Source of the DNA: Zarea fungicola
Taxonomy: Eukaryota > Ascomycota > Sordariomycetes > Hypocreales > Cordycipitaceae
Direction: 5' to 3'
Assembly (NCBI GenBank): GCA_900169235.1
Contig: FWCC01000123.1
Span: forward strand, 1 to 64,000
DNA: 64,000 nt
Position 1 is the first letter of the stretch; the number at the start of each line of letters is the position of its first letter. Both the position numbers and the translations under genes were made by a program. Below are positions 1-12,660 of the stretch, one piece after another. The notes under the pieces were generated by a model. The model was given only the letters and a program-made list of their open reading frames with translations, was not told the DNA's origin and searched no databases.

Positions 1-18
1 GGGGGGGGGGGGGGGGGG
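1..18. repeat. Poly-G run at window start
   Basis: Eighteen consecutive G residues open the window and end abruptly in ordinary sequence. A pure G run at the very edge looks like a contig end or sequencing artefact (for example no-signal cycles read as G) rather than genomic structure. A telomere would show TTAGGG/CCCTAA repeats, and none are present. Confidence 0.7.
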
Positions 19-3000
19 CGTGATAGACCAAAAGGTGGGAATGGCGGATAGACTACGCCCACGATAGAATGTATTTTTGGGGAGAGGTGAGGGGTCTCAT
101 GGAACGAATCTGCGATACATTCAAAATGTGTCCATGCGGCAGACATGCGCACGCTGCCTTGGATTCTCTGGAACTGCATAGTCAGCCTGTTGCCCTGGTG
201 CCCTTTTTTTTTTTTTTTTTTTTAAGGTGCATCGGAAAGTCTTTGTAGGCAGCTGGGAATCGGGACGCGGCTGACACGGCTGAGGATGGTGACAGCTTAG
301 AAGAGGACAAGGTTGATTTACGGATTACCCCGTACCACGTCAGTCAAGGAATTTGACTGGCTCGGCAGAGATTTTGTCATCGAGAAACAGGTGCTGATCA
401 CCTATTCAATAATCTGTAAAAATAAAAGTCCAATGTATCTAAGCAAGCCGAATGCTTCTAACCGCCACCAACTGCAGAACCCACTTAGCCGTCAAACAAA
501 GCCCCGGCCAAGGCTGTGAGATAATAAGCCAGGCTTGGTTGCGATGGAGTATCTCTGATAAAGGTAACTTATTACAACCCACTCCACAGAGCTTTTGTTC
601 AAGTGGAAATTTGGAAAAGAAATGAGGAACAATCAAGTAAAATAATGCGTCAAGTAGTTTGCTTGCTGACCGGGCCTTGCCCGACAATTAGTCTACTGAA
701 TAAGTGGCACTCTTTTACAGGCCCGGGTCATCACGGATGGAGATAATGGCTTGAATGGACCCAGTATCAAGATCCCACAGTTCTTAATCCAAAGGTGAGG
801 ACAGCCCCCAGCTGTGCTCGCCTCATTGTGAAAAGCCATGGTTTTTCTCTAACTAACCCTTGGTTTTACTTTTCGGCCTTTTTACATAACTGGTTGTCAC
901 CGTAAGGGACTTTTGATGTGGGCTCTAACCCCATGAAGCAAGCCACGCAACCACTTTTCTACCCACTCACCCCTCTGACTTTGTTCCGAAATACGTTTCC
1001 CCAGTGCCTTTCTTTACTTTTCCAGCCCTAAAAGGAAAACCCCCAAAGGCAGAGTCTCTCCGTTGACATCGAACTTTACCGAGAACAACATGTGGCTTTG
1101 CCCTATGGACACTTTGATTCGCTTTTCCCTGTTTCTCGGTCCGCCACCTGCATGCAAGAGTGGAAGGCCTGGAAAGCTCTCAACACCTGTGACCGTTTGG
1201 AGAAATACATACGTCTAGCGTCAATTTCTCCTCTTTCGGCACATGGCTGGAAACCCATTATCGTAAAATTATGTATACAGTGATTACTTGTCATGCTAAC
1301 ATGTGTCCTTGCTCCAATTCTGGCATTGTGCAGGGCAGAGGGCAAAAAGAAACCGGCAATATAGTTGATATGTCACCGATAACAGTCGGACAGGCATACT
1401 CGGTCGCCCGGTCAAGGTCAAACATTTCTGTCCCACTGTCCACCGAGGACCGCGTCCCACAGAATTGTCCAATTGTGCAGTTTTAATAGAACTGGGCTAT
1501 GTGAATTTAGTATTAATCAAATGATCGTTTTATTGCACCCCGAAAAAAAAAACCTCGTTCCAAAGGCTGTTAAATGGGTCACCCCTTCGGCCTTCCCCGG
1601 CCATTTCACTACGTTCAGAGTCAAATCAAGTAAACGGCTTGACCCCCCCTTCTCCAAAAGAAAGCCACTTCTCGAAAAGAATGTCTTTTTAACTCAGTAA
1701 AATTGAATGGGCATAGCTGCGCGAGGGTTCACCGCAAGGGAACTTTTTCATCAAGCTTCCTATTGGTTCATGTTTTCGTTTCTCTTGGCCTTGGCCTTCC
1801 ACTTTTAAGCCCCCCGCCCCCCTTCAGCTCGCTATCCACATCGCCCTACGACCGTCGGGTCCGAAGAGACACGAATGGCGGTGGTTCAATTTCCCGACTA
1901 AAAATTAAATAAAGCACTAATGAGCCCGCCCAAACCACTTCTGGAAAGCCTCTCCTCCGGTCGGGGGCGACACCCGCAATTCTCTTGAGCGCTTCCCTCT
2001 TTATCAGTTGGCGGCGCGCGCGCCACATCGATACGCCTCCTGCTTCCTGTTGGCCCAAGTGGCCCTGCCCCTCCAGCATAAAGCCCCAATTAAGCCCCCC
2101 CCCGTCCCTCTTCTTTCCCTCAAGCCATAGCGGCGCATCGAACCCTACAGGGACATTGCCAGACATTAACCCTGCAGGGGAACTTTTGCAGGAAATGGGA
2201 CAGACGCTGTGCCACGAGGCGACGCAGAGTCAAGAGGAACTTGTTTGTCATCAGCTTCGTCATCCCACATCGCCCCCGTCCCTCCCCTCCCACACCCCCT
2301 TGTCAAATGAACTAACCTTAGTTTATCTGTAGGTAATTCCATTTTCGTCTCGCCGGACCAAAACACCGAAATTGCAGCCACTTTCCGTAGCGACCCCCGG
2401 CTCCATCTCGGCCCCAACATCCCCGCCTTTCTCCAAATTTGGTTTTCAGGTCTGCCTAGTGCAAAGTACAAACGGCATCACCTAGTAAAAGGTATTGTGT
2501 GCTCACTGCTTGCCCAAAAAAAAAAAACGAGGAAACCGGGCAAAATCATTCTCAGCATCGTGTATGGGTATTGTACAATTGTTTGTTTGTAGTTCTTTCG
2601 ACATGCAAATATGCACACTTTCCGAGGTGGCCTTGCCTGGTTACGAAACAGTAATAATGCTCATACATACAATCAGTGGTATACACACACGGGCCAAAAA
2701 ACACGCCATCAAAAGTGCCTTTAAATCTAGACCCTTCTTTTGGTCTCAACCTTGCCTTGTTACCTCCCACCTGCTTAAAAAAAAATCAGTGCAAAAGAGT
2801 TGCCTAAACCAAGCTGGTAAAACAAGTTGGCAAAAGTTCCCTCGTCTCGTATAAGCTTTCCAATCACTGGCTAGTTAGTTGACATAATAAGGCATACAGC
2901 TAAGGCTGCATTTGACGATGTAACTAGGATTTTTGGCAGCTCCGCATGCATTCCGCCGGCAGAGGTTGCAACATCATCAAATAGCTATGCATTGTACTTG

Positions 3001-3605
3001 TCTCCTTTTTGCCTTTTGCGGTGTGAGATGGTTACGGCTTTTGGGATCAAATATTTAGTTCTGCCAACGTAAAATAATTGAGAGGTACTACCTCATTTGC
3101 CCCTTTCCGCCTGATCCGACGTCAGGCTGTGCCGAGTATGCCTAGATGTGCCGAGTGCCAGTCCAGAGATCCTGCTCCGCTCGTGTCCATCACTGTCCAG
3201 ATATCCGGCGGCGGAGTTCAGCCTTGCTGCTGCGCTTCGATTATGGCCTCTCTCCTCACCCCCTTGGCCCCCAAATGAAGAATGGTTGAATCCTTCACCC
3301 AAACAGAAATAAAGGCTGCAGCTGAGCCCCTTCAAGTCAAAAAAGGTTGTCCAAAGTCTATATTCCGCTTAATTCCGTCACACCCCCGTTCTGTCAAGGT
3401 GCGAGCTTGTCTGGTAACGTTTCATGCAAAAGATAAAAATAGGAGGTATGAAAGGCAGTAAAGCGGGCAAAAAGAAGAAGAAAAGAAAACGCTCCCAATG
3501 CAAAACGCCAATTCAAATGAGGTCATAAAATAATAGTCATTACCCAGAGTGTTGTCACCGTTCCACACATTGCCTACAAACCATGGTAGAGGACGTGACA
3601 ACGGC
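19..3605. other. Intergenic stretch, no supported gene
   Basis: No reading frame here has family motifs or a convincing splice pattern; all ORFs are short and overlap on both strands. The stretch contains a 20-T tract at about 204-223 and several pyrimidine-rich runs (for example around 1800-1840 and 2090-2120). It lies downstream of the minus-strand C2H2 gene and so includes that gene's 3' end and terminator region. No tRNA or rRNA was recognised. Confidence 0.5.
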
Positions 3606-5937
3606 TCAGCATGCGGCCCATTGCCCATCTGCTCGTTTTCGTGGCCGAGAGTCGATATGTTCAAGGCCCTTGCGTTTAAACGGTGTCCCGTTGCTCGTCG
3701 CAGCGCTTCGTACACTCCCCGCAATGCTCATCTGATCCAGTCGCCCAGGCTGGTCAACCCGTTTTGTTTCATCTTCCAAGAAGCGCCAGGCGGCCTTGCC
3801 CTTCTGTTCCAGGCCGCCCTTCCCGAAGAGGTGCCCGTCAATGTGATCAAATCGCCGGCTCCAATAGCTGCCGTTACTAGCATCTTCCTGGCCCATGACG
3901 TCTTCAATGTCGACGACACGGCCACAGAAGCCACACCAAAACCTGGCATCGCCCTGCTGTCCGATCCGACAACTTTGGCTCCTCGATTTGACGTCCTCGC
4001 TGTGTCTCATGTCATGCGCTTCCATCAGATGCTGCATAAACGTAAAGCGGCTGTCGAAAATGGCAATGCACCCTTCGTCATCACAGGCCCAAGCTTCAAC
4101 AGTTTCGTGCTGCCCACTTTCATGCCGTTTCCAGTCGTTTTTGCTCCCAAAATTCTTACCACAGCCCTTCACAGTACAGCCATAAGGCCGATCATGTCTC
4201 TTCATGTGCTTTCTATAGAGCTAGTTAGTGTCTCATCACTAGCTAATAGAATTCATCATGGGTATCTGGCTCACTTAAGCTCACAAGCTCTATTACAGAC
4301 CTTGCTGCACTTCTCGCAGGTGAAATTTACCCTGGGAACGGTCTCGTCAGGCACTTGGGCATCCGTGGTAGATTCGGATTTTGCCCTGAGCGCTTGGTCC
4401 AGAAGATCTACCGGAAATGACTTTAGCAGGTTAACCAGCTGAGAATCATTCCAGCCGTCTCTAACCAAGATCTCATGGCACAAAGGCTCGGTGGTTTGGC
4501 CAGGGGGCTGTGAGCTGGCCGCGGTGAAGCTCCCTCTTGGAAAGCTGGAGCTGAATATGCTGCCGGCTCTAGGTGAGTACATAAGATGCGCCTCATCGAT
4601 TCCGCTGGTTGGCTGGCTTGGGGGGCTTTGATGCGCTGTGGCATATTGTTCCTGTACCACCATCGTCGAAGAAAAAGTTTCGGCCCCTGCCTCGGCTATG
4701 GGCAGTGGTTGTGTTGCGAATGTGTGCTCATTGAAACTTGTAGTCTGCATTGACTGGCCAGATTCGGCCCCAAAACTAATATCGGCCTGCATACTTGGAA
4801 ATGGGTCGGATTGGGTAGGGTATGTAGGAAAATATGACGTGTCTGGTAGTATAGGAACTGTAGCCTGCTGATTCTCATACTGTATGTGATCCGCGTCCAT
4901 TATTATTGATTCGGCAGCGTAGCTACTGGTATCAGGTAGCTCTATTTCAACGGAATGCATTTGTTCAAATATTGTCGTACTGTTCGACGGGGTGACGTTT
5001 TGGGCATCATTTTCCGGCCTGTATATCCATTAGCAATGAATTTATGGGGTAACTGTGCAGGAGGCATCATCTTACACGACTGCAAGGTACTGGGAATCTA
5101 CCATCTCGGCGGAAATATCTATTCTATGCACCTTCAACAAATGTGTTCGAAAATTATCTTTCCGTGGCCAAGTCTTTGGCTGGGCAGCCCTTGCGCATTC
5201 CTCATGTTGGCACTTGTAGCCTATGCCAGCTTCTTTGTGGACCGAGGCCTTATGCCTCGCCAGATCGTTGGCGGTGCTAAATCCTCTTCTGGACTTCGCG
5301 CAATTGGCGTAAGTGCAACAGTGCGGGCGAGAGTGCCTTTGCATATGCTTCCTTGAAGGGATCGTTAGTAAAGTTAGGCTGTTGGCGTTGGTTCTATTGC
5401 TTACTTTAGTTTTGATGGACTTGCGCACTCCTGTTTGCATTGGGAACACTTGAGACGGCCATGTTGGCCAGTCGCACCAGTCATGCCCGTTCCGACGGTA
5501 GCTGTTGAAAAGGTACTCGCGACATCAGCTGCGCTTCCCGGGCCAGGCATGGAGGGCATGTGTGGTCCCGGATTGCCGAGGTGAATGCCGCCGAGCATCT
5601 GCTGCATCTGTGCTGTACCGGCAACCTCTTGCCTAGTGCCAACATAGGAAGCAAAATCATCAGGATAGTGCAGCTGTGAGTCTCCGTGAGTTGAATCGGG
5701 GGCAGTACCGTCATCCGACAGTATCGGGTTTCGGTACTGCATTGGGCTTAAGAATTGAGGACTGCTACGGAGGGCACGAGACATGCCAACCGCAGTCCAT
5801 GGATCTCCGTCGGAGCTTTGAATCATCTCATCAATTTTGGGATCATCCAGTCCTGAGCTTTGCGCAGACGGCATTGCCATCGCATTGCTTGTAAAAATCC
5901 ATGGCGTGGGTTGCGCGTCATCCTGTCGGTCGTTCAT
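3606..5937 (-). CDS. C2H2 zinc-finger protein with two finger arrays (719 aa, 4 exons)
   Basis: Likely a nuclear DNA-binding regulator; target unknown. My model joins exons 5937-5405, 5351-5076, 5018-4275 and 4212-3606. The introns are 53, 57 and 62 bp, all GT-AG with CTAAC or CTAAT branch points, and the frame is kept throughout. Array A begins near residue 164 with a classical finger C-x2-C-x12-H-x3-H (C164, C167, H180, H184), followed by two fingers with C-x4-C spacing and the motifs GFSTANDLARH and WPRKDNFRTH. Array B, in exons 3-4, begins with another C-x2-C-x12-H-x3-H finger, then the FGSKNDWKRH finger typical of fungal regulators, a further C2H2 and a C-x2-C...H-x3-H unit. Between the arrays is a Ser/Gln/Pro-rich low-complexity region. 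Read as plain ORFs, this would look like two genes; the middle intron (5075-5019) joins them in frame. The alternative is a second gene starting at 4960. Confidence 0.72.
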
Positions 5938-8900
5938 TGTATATGTGCCACTTATTAAAGCAATGTCCGCAACGATAGCACGGAATGCTGTGATCCGGTG
6001 CTATTATGCAGGGTATTGCGGGATTGCAGTTGTGTGTGAGCGCGTGTGAAGTTTAGCACTTCCTTTTGCTGTTGCAACCCGTGGAAGAATGTCGCAAATG
6101 CCGACGGTGTTTGAGAGACGTGCTGCGTTGTCAGCAGCCGAGTTTGGTGGTTATCACGGGCTGTGGTGCTGCGTCCAGTATCGATAAGTCGAAAAAAAGG
6201 GATGGAAAACTAAAACAAATGGGAATAATAATCGCTAAATATCGCTGGAATCAAAAAGCATAAATGTCTAATCAGCTAGGTGTGCTGCTGATAAAGAAAG
6301 GGAAGAAAAAAACGGCTTGGGATGATGTGCAGCGGCCCAAACTAATAAGAGAATAGGCAGCTTTGTGGACAGTAGCTAAATAGTTGCTGGCTCATGTCCC
6401 CATCTGGGTGCCGCTTTTGAGGTATCTGGGAGCTCAGTATTCACATTGCCTTGAGCAGCCTGCCATAGCGTCACACTACCTACACCTTCACTGGGACTAC
6501 TGGGCTGAGCCCGACAAAAAAGGCTTCAAACCCCATGTCAAGCCCGCTGGGCGCAGCGCATCCGAGTTGAAGCACTGCCACAATGTAGAACGGCAATAAT
6601 GGATCGGTATCGAGATTAGCCTAAACAAGTCTTTGACTGACGACATTGCCGTTCATCTCTTCATGACCGCGTCCATAATTGAGGTCACTCAGTTTGCCCG
6701 CCTTTGCCTGATACACCCCCGGTTGAACCCAGTGGTAGACAACGAGGCTGTGTACGAGTTTTGCGGCCGCAGAGAAGCCAGGCCCTTGCCGATTCAGAAG
6801 GGAACAAGGGAAATGGAACGGGTTCAAACGAAGCAGATGCCAGGAATTATAAGCCAGATATCGCGACGCGCTCTGCCTTGCTGGCTATGAAGGCGTCCTG
6901 GTGTAGGTACCGCATGTTGTTGGCCAACTTTGTAGTACGGTACCAACGTGTATAGCCTATACCAAAGTGAGGAGCACTACCAGAAGAAGACCTCAGAAGC
7001 AGGCGTGTATGTTCTACAGCCCTGCACTGCATTAGAGCGAGCTAAGAATCCCAAGTCTCGCTCAATAGCTAGTGTCCGATTTGTAACCGAATAACTAATC
7101 AACCTGTAAAAACAATCCTCTCGCTTACTTGCCCGGACCCAGCACTGTGGGTAGAATGTAAGCTTTGACTTGCAACGGGCGGTTGGTTCCGTAACGCCAG
7201 CGTGAGGCTGTGCTGGCATACTGTGCTGGTTTACGCAAAAGCGGCGATGCACTCCTCCCAAATCGGGCCTGTTTGCACAGGCTTTGTCAAGCAATAATAA
7301 TTTAAATTGAAAATACTTGGAGGCATTTCTGAAATGAAACAGTAATGAAATAGTAGAATTTTGAATAAAAAAGGACACAGCAATATCAATCATGAGTAGT
7401 ATGTATTACCCTGTTGCAAACTGCGAAATAGTCGTGGGAGTAATTAGTCAACTACCGAATACTCCGAATGCACCGAAAACGCTGTGGACCAGTGTAATTT
7501 GTCTTCTTCTTGATAGTCGCACCAGTAGCTGGAAATGTCTAGTAAATCTCATTATGTTCTTCTCATTATTTTCACCTAATTTTCTCGCCTCTCTCTTTTG
7601 GTGGCTGCTTTGGCTTTCTGCTGGGCAGAATTGCGAACCACACAAGGCAGCCTGCAAGGCAGCCCACTAGCGTCTCCGGCCGCATAACTGGCCACTTGCG
7701 ACCACTTGGCCTTTGCGGCGGTGCTCAGCATACAGAGACCTGAATATGCAACAACATCACTCACAAAACGCCCAGTCCCAGCTTGAAACAGCAATACACA
7801 GTCTCCTCGCAGTGTGGGAAAAGAATGGATAGCAGACACGTCCAGCAGCGGCTTTTTTATTTAGCTGATATCCGGCAAGTCGGCCTTGGAAAATATGGCT
7901 GCGCTCTAGCTTCAAAACGTTTACCTTGTTCACTGCCAGCGCCATGGGGAAGAATGCGACCGTCCATCAGGTATCAGCGTGGCACCCATCCATCTCCATG
8001 ACTGAAAAAAAATTCGGTCGCAATTGCCTACCCCGGTTCAACAAGAAGGCTTAGATATGACCACGACAATAAAGTTTTGCGACGATGCGTAGTTGTTGTG
8101 ATGTGTTGTTGCTTGTTTCGGGGATGACAAATAATCCAACAGCTCAATTTATCACTCTCGCGAGGCCACTGTCAGTTTCGTGGGATAATTATTGTACATT
8201 ATTCAAGCTGCGATCTTGTTGCGGACAGACGTTTATCAACCCGCGCCCTGACGAAGATCAGCAAGCCACCGTCTCACGCAACGATCCAACGAACACGCCA
8301 TAGCAGCCCCCAATATGCAGACGCTTTCAGTTGAGCAACCACACGCGGCAATGCGACGTCTATGCTGCACAAAACGATAACCATATAATGGTGTGGCCTG
8401 GGAGCCTACTTCTGCCGAAAATCCTCGCATGTCGAGAAAAAAAAAAGCCAGGGCAAGAGGAGCTATCTGCAAAAAAGAGGTGCACGACGGCAGGCAAAAC
8501 GGTCGGGGTGGTAGCCAGCCGGCATCTTCTACCCGCGCTGTCAACCTTCATATGAACACATGCTGTGGGCATGCGGCGGGTGGCGGCGCGGGAGAGATTC
8601 CGGGCGAGCCCGGGGAGGGTCTGGGGCAGCTGCTACGGATTTATCGTTCAAGTCATGAGTTTGTACTCGCTTCAAACGACATCCGATCCTGCATGACCAT
8701 GGAGGCTTGTACAGCATGCCCGCTCTAAATCGAGTGAGGCTTTCTGTTGTCTCTTCTCCCGTCACCCACTGGGGCGCTAAACACAGCGACGGCAGTTGTT
8801 CTCCCCATGCATGAGGACACAATGTCTTCCTCTTTTTTTTATCGATATGGACAGAACGAGACAATTTCTGAGTTGCAGCCGCTGCCACATGAAAGCAGTC

Positions 8901-10819
8901 AAAAGCTTGCTGTTGCCTTAGCTGAGTAAGTTGCAACCTTGGCGGTCCGTAGCCGCTTCTGTCCTTTTACACTCACACCGCATGACAATCAAGCCCACTC
9001 ACAGTCCAATGCTGTACCGAAGCTGCTACACCTCAAGCTTCGATCAATCTATAATCCATGCTCGTTTGTAAATTAAATCTGACGGGAAGGATAAGAAAAT
9101 GCCTGCTACCCGGATTCCGGAATCGGTTTTCGCGGGGTCAATGTCACCTGTCGTTTTCCTCTCTTGCGTGGTCAAAAAGATGATGACAAGGGATTCGCAT
9201 GGCAAAAACAGTGCTCTACTGGGTACACATTAATCTCCGACTGTAAACCCCCACTGAGGTGTCTTTAGCGGACCTGCATATGCAAAACATTTCTTTCGTC
9301 ATTAGCCTGGTTTGTTTGCTATCCATTATTCTTTGGAGAAATCACTCCTCGCGTGGCTTTCGACCACCCTGTTTCCCTATGTAGACAAAAATCGAGCCTA
9401 AATGCAGCATATATCCCTGCTGGGTGTCTCATTATTTAGAGGAAAGATGATTGCGGAGTAAACACTCCTCTCGGGTAGCGCTGCATGTGAACGAATAATA
9501 AAGTCTACTAAGCCAATCGATCGATCCATTTCCGAGTCGTCTTCGAAGACCACGATCTAGACTATAGACCCCTGTTGAATTGCGCTGTAAACATGGAACT
9601 AAGGGCTCTCACCGGTTGACTTACATGGCGCCACGTCTTGTCGTCAGAGCTTGGTTGAGCGGTCCCCCGCTTTCCCAAACAAGTTGGCGACGGATTTCAT
9701 TGTTCTCCCGTTGTATAAGCGGCCGTAATGTATATTCACCCCGTATCAATACACAGCGGTGCTTCATTCGCCGGTACAGATGCTCAATCAGAGTACTGTC
9801 ATAATGAGAAACGTCTCCGTTCTGTGATTGCTATACTGCGTGGGTGTAGAGTCACACATATTTATCAAATGTCACGGAATTTCCAGTATGCTCCATGAAA
9901 TCTCGTCTGTAACTGATGAGAGTCGTTTCATGGCATGGACTTGGGTAAACTAAACCCCAACCTCAGTCCGACTTGCGTCTGACTGCTGAACGGCATCGTT
10001 TTAGTGAAACTTGAGTTCGATCTGCAGAGGTAACACAGAGAAGGAATTCAGCATGTAGTATCCATCTCTATATGTGCGTCTGATTTGTGTCTACCCACGC
10101 TACAACGCGAGGTCGGCGAATGTCTTTCACCTCATGCGACGAGAGGCCGATGCCGCGTCACACAAAAGGCAACAACGATTGCTCCACAGAAACCCCTTTA
10201 ATACAATTATGTTGCCTCCCCATTAGCTGAAATGCATGATGCGCTAGAGATATCTGCATTTAGACTGTGCCGGATTTCCTCATGCTGTCTCAGAGTAGTG
10301 TGTCTAGGATAGTTGTGGCAGGCCGTTTTCCTGCAGACAGGGGGGACCTCCACCACGATAATCTCTTTTTATTAAAGAAAAAAAAAATAGAAAACAAAAA
10401 AATAAATGAATGAATTCTTACTTATTATTTTTGTTATCTCAATGCCACCTTGATTATGGTGTGAACACCATTCAGCTGTCAAGCTGTGGCAAAAGACTCG
10501 CAATTCGCTGGATATCTTCTAGCTTAATTAGGCTTACAATCATTCGCTGGCAATTCTTTTTGAGTGAAGCCTCTTTCAAATATAAAAAGGCCACAATCTT
10601 CTTCTTCAGTGAGACGTACTGTAGGCAAACTTCACAATCTCACAGTTTATCAGTCCACTTCCCCTTATTTCTTCTTACTCTCCCCTGGCTGCTCTCCACT
10701 GGCCGGCTGCCGATTGTCGCATATTCGAGCTATTAGTCTAAATCACAAGACCAATTCCTCCTCCCTCACCCAAAATCTTTCAACTCAAAGTCATCAAACC
10801 CTTTCGCTCCCAGTGAATC
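5938..10819. other. 4.9 kb intergenic stretch, no supported gene
   Basis: Both strands carry only short ORFs without recognisable motifs, conserved composition or credible introns. Scattered A/T homopolymers occur. The left end must hold the promoter of the minus-strand C2H2 gene and the right end that of the small Cys/His gene. I see no tRNA, rRNA or transposon ends. A non-coding transcript or a fast-evolving gene cannot be excluded. Confidence 0.5.
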
Positions 10820-11095
10820 ATGTGTGACTTTGAGGAATTCGTCTTCACCTGCGGGCACAACGCTCTGGATCTGAAGGACTACTGCCACCAGTCTCGCAAC
10901 CACCCTCGACACGAGTGCAACAACGTTAAGCGTTTGCGCAACAGCTGGTATCAAGGTCGTCCCTGCAACAACTGTGCTAATCTTATCAATGGCACCTCTA
11001 GCGCAAGTGGCAGCTCTGGTCGTCGCAATGATCGCGAGGATCCCCGTGGCCCGTTCACGCGCGAGAAGGGCGGCGAGGAGCACCCATGGGCATAA
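10820..11095 (+). CDS. Small Cys/His-rich conserved hypothetical protein (91 aa)
   Basis: A single-exon ORF begins MCDFEEFVFTCGH and ends ...HPWA. It has six Cys and several His in the first 55 residues, arranged as C-x8-C-G-H, Y-C-H, H-x-C and a final C-x2-C, which looks like a small metal-binding fold. The tail from about residue 58 is Ser/Gly/Arg-rich and probably disordered. From memory, short proteins opening with M-C-x-F-E-E-F-V-F-T-C-G-H are common, unnamed proteins in Sordariomycetes. The start is the first ATG, preceded by pyrimidine- and A-rich leader sequence. Function is unknown; zinc binding is inferred only from the residue pattern. Confidence 0.7.
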   Translation: MCDFEEFVFTCGHNALDLKDYCHQSRNHPRHECNNVKRLRNSWYQGRPCNNCANLINGTSSASGSSGRRNDREDPRGPFTREKGGEEHPWA

Positions 11096-12660
11096 GAACC
11101 TCTCAGAGTCATTCTGAGGTCCACTGCTACATACTTGAAAAAAGATGGAAAGCAACCGATGGTAATAGTCATGCGATAAGTATGACTTACACCTTACCAT
11201 GTCTGTATGAACCACCTACCTATTAGGTGAAGTTGAGGAAGCTGGGGCAAAAATTGCGTGGAAAAATGCAATTGGAAATTGAGTTTTGGAAGTGCTGTTA
11301 ATTTAATGATTGATACGTCTTGCTCAGATTGTTCTCAGCTAATCTTATTGTCTTTTGGTCGAGGCACATGGATATTAGTTCATAGCGCAACGATACAAAA
11401 TCGAGTATCATTAATGAAAGTTCTCTGCAATATCTCAAATTCCCTTTCATTACAAGAAGTGATCATCTACTAGGCTTCATACACCCGGAGTGAGCGTGTT
11501 TCACTTCTTACGTTCAAGATCTACCCCTAAATGGCAGCTGCTAACGCACCACTTCGGTCTTCAACTTGCCACACTATGCGTAGTTCGCTCAATCTAATCA
11601 AGATATGGCAAATTTCCGACATCTAACTTGAATTGTCAGCATAGCCTTACATTAAACCCCTCAACACATCTTTCAGCAGGACTTGGCATGGTGTAGTGAT
11701 TGTGGTCACTCCTCGGCAACTGCCACATTTTGCACGTCGACCGTTGATGCCTTTGCGGCATTGATTACACAGCTAGCCAGTGCCGAAGCAAAATACACCC
11801 TATATAATTTAAACGTGGCTGCGTTGCTAGCTTAAGCCCAGCGTCACATCCGTGACGGGTGAGACAATAATGCATAGCCCATACGAGACTTATCAAGCAA
11901 AGTCCGGATCTGTTTGCCTAACTTTTTTTTTTTTTTGCCATTGGTACCTAAGTTACTTGATTGTTTTATATCTGGCGATAATGGGGCGCGCAAGCTTTCT
12001 CTAATGTCATGTGTAAGCTCTCTCGATAGCGTCCTTACAGTTGGCCGTCACATCTCACATTTCGGGCGACGGCAACGTCAGCTACGTGCCACCTCCGTCA
12101 AACCCACAGCGGCTGAGTCTTTCGGGATTCTGGTTTCCCGGTACCCGGGTCAATTTATGCGATTATTGTACTAATTGGTATATAATTTGTTGGACACACA
12201 CCCATCATCGTGATTTGTCCGGTGTGGAGAGCAGATGCTCAGCCACTTGGGCCATGCAGCTGGACATCCTTGCAGTGCATGGCCAAGAGTGACCACCCTC
12301 AGCTACGAGTACAGATCCCAGGCGTCTGATCGGGGAATAATCTCTGTTCGACAGCCATATTAGCACAGATTGCTGCATGTTTCGCTCTCTAATGTAAAGG
12401 CAGCAAGTTGTGTTGAGGTACCAAAAAAAAGAAAGGCAGAGAAGAAAAGACAGAGGATTAGGGAGAACATATGGCAATATTTTCCATTTTCTTTTGTATT
12501 TATTTAATTTTCTCGCCTAACTATAGGCTAAATGAGGGTATATCACGAGTAGACAGTGGTAGACAAGTATGCTCTCTTCTGTGCACTGTCCACCGTTTTG
12601 CCAGCTCAGCGTGACGAAATTTCGACTCGGCTGCTCTAAACACTACCTGCCTGCAAATTC
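11096..12660. other. Intergenic stretch, no supported gene
   Basis: AT-rich sequence between the small Cys/His gene and the 3' end of the Dap1-like gene. ORFs are short and without motifs. A 14-T tract lies at about 11923-11936. Nothing further was recognised. Confidence 0.5.

Noticed and set aside
1985..2332. 115-codon plus-strand ORF
   Set aside because: Low-complexity Pro/Ser translation of pyrimidine-rich DNA, with equally long ORFs on the other strand.
4271..4960. Separate zinc-finger gene starting at MHSVEIEL (4960)
   Set aside because: The preceding exon has a proper donor at 5075, and the acceptor at 5019 opens a frame that runs straight through this Met. Only about 110 bp would be left for a promoter. 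Kept as the alternative model.
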